A stretch of 64,000 nt of DNA, taken from Anaerosalibacter massiliensis (GTDB taxonomy: Bacteria; Bacillota; Clostridia; Tissierellales; Sporanaerobacteraceae). The number at the start of each line of letters is the position of its first letter. Position 1 is the stretch's first letter. The stretch is from positions 26,975 to 90,974 of the forward strand of contig CCEZ01000004.1 of the NCBI GenBank assembly GCA_000751555.1, in the 5' to 3' direction. The position numbers and the translations under genes are program-made. Below, one piece after another: positions 62,845-64,000 of this stretch. The notes under the pieces are model-generated. The model had not been told where the DNA came from and made no database searches. It worked only from the letters and a program-made list of their open reading frames with translations.

Positions 62845-63975
62845 ATGAAAAAAACATTATATTTAACGGTATTATTAATATTTATTCTTTCTTTCAATAT
62901 TGTTTATAGTGAATCATATGAGGAACCTGAAATTCATATGGAAACAGGTGTAGTAATAGAAGCTGGTAAAGTACAAGATGAAGGAGAGGTGGAAGGATAT
63001 AGTCTACAATATCAAGATGTGAAATTGAAAATAACTAGTGGTAAGTATAAAAACAAAGTTGTTGATATTGAAAACCATCTATCTGATAATACTTTCTATA
63101 ATATAATTGTAAAGAAAGGAGACAAGGTTGTTGTTTCTATTGAAGAATCTGGAGATGAACATTTAAATGTAAGTATAGCTGATTATTCTCGCCAAAATCA
63201 TATTTTTTACTTAGCAATTATATTTATAGCACTAATTATTATAATAGGTAGAAAGAAAGGACTTAAAGCTGTACTTAGTCTTGGTATTACTATGTTTGCT
63301 ATTTTAAAAATATTATTGCCTATGATGCTAAAAGGTAAAAATCCAATTCCTATTACTATTATAATTTCTATTGGTATAACTCTTATTACTATGTTTATTA
63401 TAAGTGGAATTAATAATAAGAGTATTGCAGCTATTTTAGGAACAAGCGGAGGGGTTCTTATTGCAGGACTTATTGCATATTATGTAGGTAATAAAGCAAA
63501 ACTAACAGGTCTTAGTAGTGAAGAAGCTATGATGCTTACATATATTCCTCAAAAAGTAAATTTTAATTTTAATAGTTTATTGTTTTCAGGAATTATTTTA
63601 GGTTCTCTTGGGGCTGTAATGGATGTAGGTATTTCTATTTCTTCATCAATGGAAGAAGTTTATAATGCAAATAAAGATTTAACTAGAAAAGAACTATTTT
63701 CAGCAGGAATGAATGTTGGTAAAGACGTAATGGGAACAATGACTAATACATTAATTCTTGCTTATACAGGAAGCTCAATCCCCTTACTATTATTATTTAT
63801 GGCTCATGAGACTTCAATAATAAAAATATTAAATTTAGATATTATAGCTACAGAAGTAATTCGTTCTATAGCAGGAAGTATTGGATTAGTGCTTACAATT
63901 CCTTTAACTGCTTTTATTTCAAGTTTATTAATCAGTAGATATAAAGATAAAGAAAAAACAAATAATACTATATAA
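62845..63975 (+). CDS. YibE/F family membrane protein
   Basis: An N-terminal signal or membrane segment (TLYLTVLLIFILSFNIVYS) leads to an extracytoplasmic domain (about 25-120), then about seven membrane segments (from IFYLAIIFIALIIIIGRKKGLKAV on). The later LGSLGAVMDVGISISSSMEE and GKDVMGTMTNTLILAYTG patterns identify YibE/F. These proteins may transport small molecules, but no substrate is known. AGGAGG precedes ATG 62845. The gene is complete and ends 25 bases before the window edge. Confidence 0.88.
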   Translation: MKKTLYLTVLLIFILSFNIVYSESYEEPEIHMETGVVIEAGKVQDEGEVEGYSLQYQDVKLKITSGKYKNKVVDIENHLSDNTFYNIIVKKGDKVVVSIEESGDEHLNVSIADYSRQNHIFYLAIIFIALIIIIGRKKGLKAVLSLGITMFAILKILLPMMLKGKNPIPITIIISIGITLITMFIISGINNKSIAAILGTSGGVLIAGLIAYYVGNKAKLTGLSSEEAMMLTYIPQKVNFNFNSLLFSGIILGSLGAVMDVGISISSSMEEVYNANKDLTRKELFSAGMNVGKDVMGTMTNTLILAYTGSSIPLLLLFMAHETSIIKILNLDIIATEVIRSIAGSIGLVLTIPLTAFISSLLISRYKDKEKTNNTI

Positions 63976-64000
63976 ATTAAAAAAAGGGGCTGTTTCATAA

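Noticed and set aside
1..64000. CRISPR arrays, rRNA or tRNA genes, intact prophage
   Set aside because: No regularly spaced identical repeats, no rRNA signatures, no cloverleaf that I could recognise and no phage structural genes were found.

Overview
The window is low-GC Firmicutes DNA of clostridial type. It has AT-rich intergenic gaps, strong AGGAGG ribosome sites, many TTG and GTG starts, sporulation genes (two alpha/beta SASPs and the cotJABC coat operon), Ptb-Buk with a 2-oxoacid:ferredoxin oxidoreductase, and rubrerythrin. These suggest an anaerobic, spore-forming, amino-acid-fermenting bacterium. A Tissierellales-like relative is my guess; no rRNA or marker is present to prove it.

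Layout. (1) 1-4.4 kb: the end of a bacteriocin-type ABC permease, its ATPase and a two-component system. (2) 4.4-14.9 kb: an accessory, decaying region. Four copies of a structured intergenic repeat alternate with a GNAT acetyltransferase, a VanZ-like protein, a T-box-controlled second MetRS with an in-frame stop, and a broken unknown gene. A second GNAT follows, then remnants of an integrative/conjugative element (RepA-like, PcfB, start of a coupling protein) joined to type I restriction fragments (HsdM, HsdS). (3) 14.9-29.8 kb: L,D-transpeptidase, ferritin, SASP, lysA-dapF-dicarboxylate symporter behind a sigma-54-like promoter, feoAB, cotJABC, a possible IS605-type relic, a second SASP, an ArsR regulator with a CoA-disulfide reductase-rhodanese-TusA fusion, rubrerythrin, a secreted coiled-coil protein and a DUF5317 protein. 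(4) 30-34.3 kb: PRD regulator, orphan PTS IIB, HPr and Enzyme I. (5) 34.4-45.2 kb: PrsW, a CapA lipoprotein, cdaA-cdaR (c-di-AMP synthesis), then buk-ptb-buk, a P-loop protein and a four-subunit 2-oxoacid:ferredoxin oxidoreductase. (6) 45.3-50.1 kb: a GAF fragment, an ATP-grasp ligase, a c-di-AMP (ydaO/yuaA) riboswitch with terminator, an opine-dehydrogenase-family protein and a fused B12-domain/mutase-like protein. (7) 50.2-58.6 kb: cutC, yjbQ, fabH-fabK-fabD-fabG-acpP-fabF, divergent fabZ and a second fabF. (8) 58.7-64 kb: CCA-adding enzyme, glmM, then a DUF5320/Fur-like/DUF134 group and a YibE/F membrane protein.

How the genes work together. Branched-chain or related 2-oxoacids would be oxidised to acyl-CoA by the oxidoreductase, then turned into acyl-phosphate by Ptb and into acid plus ATP by the two Buk kinases. 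CdaA makes c-di-AMP, and the riboswitch near 47.2 kb is predicted to read it and control the opine-dehydrogenase/B12 pair. Genes under this riboswitch class often serve osmolyte or cell-wall functions, so the pair is a good candidate for an undescribed osmolyte or opine pathway. The second strong candidate is the repeated structured element of region 2, which lies in front of several resistance-like genes and shows apparent compensatory base changes between copies.
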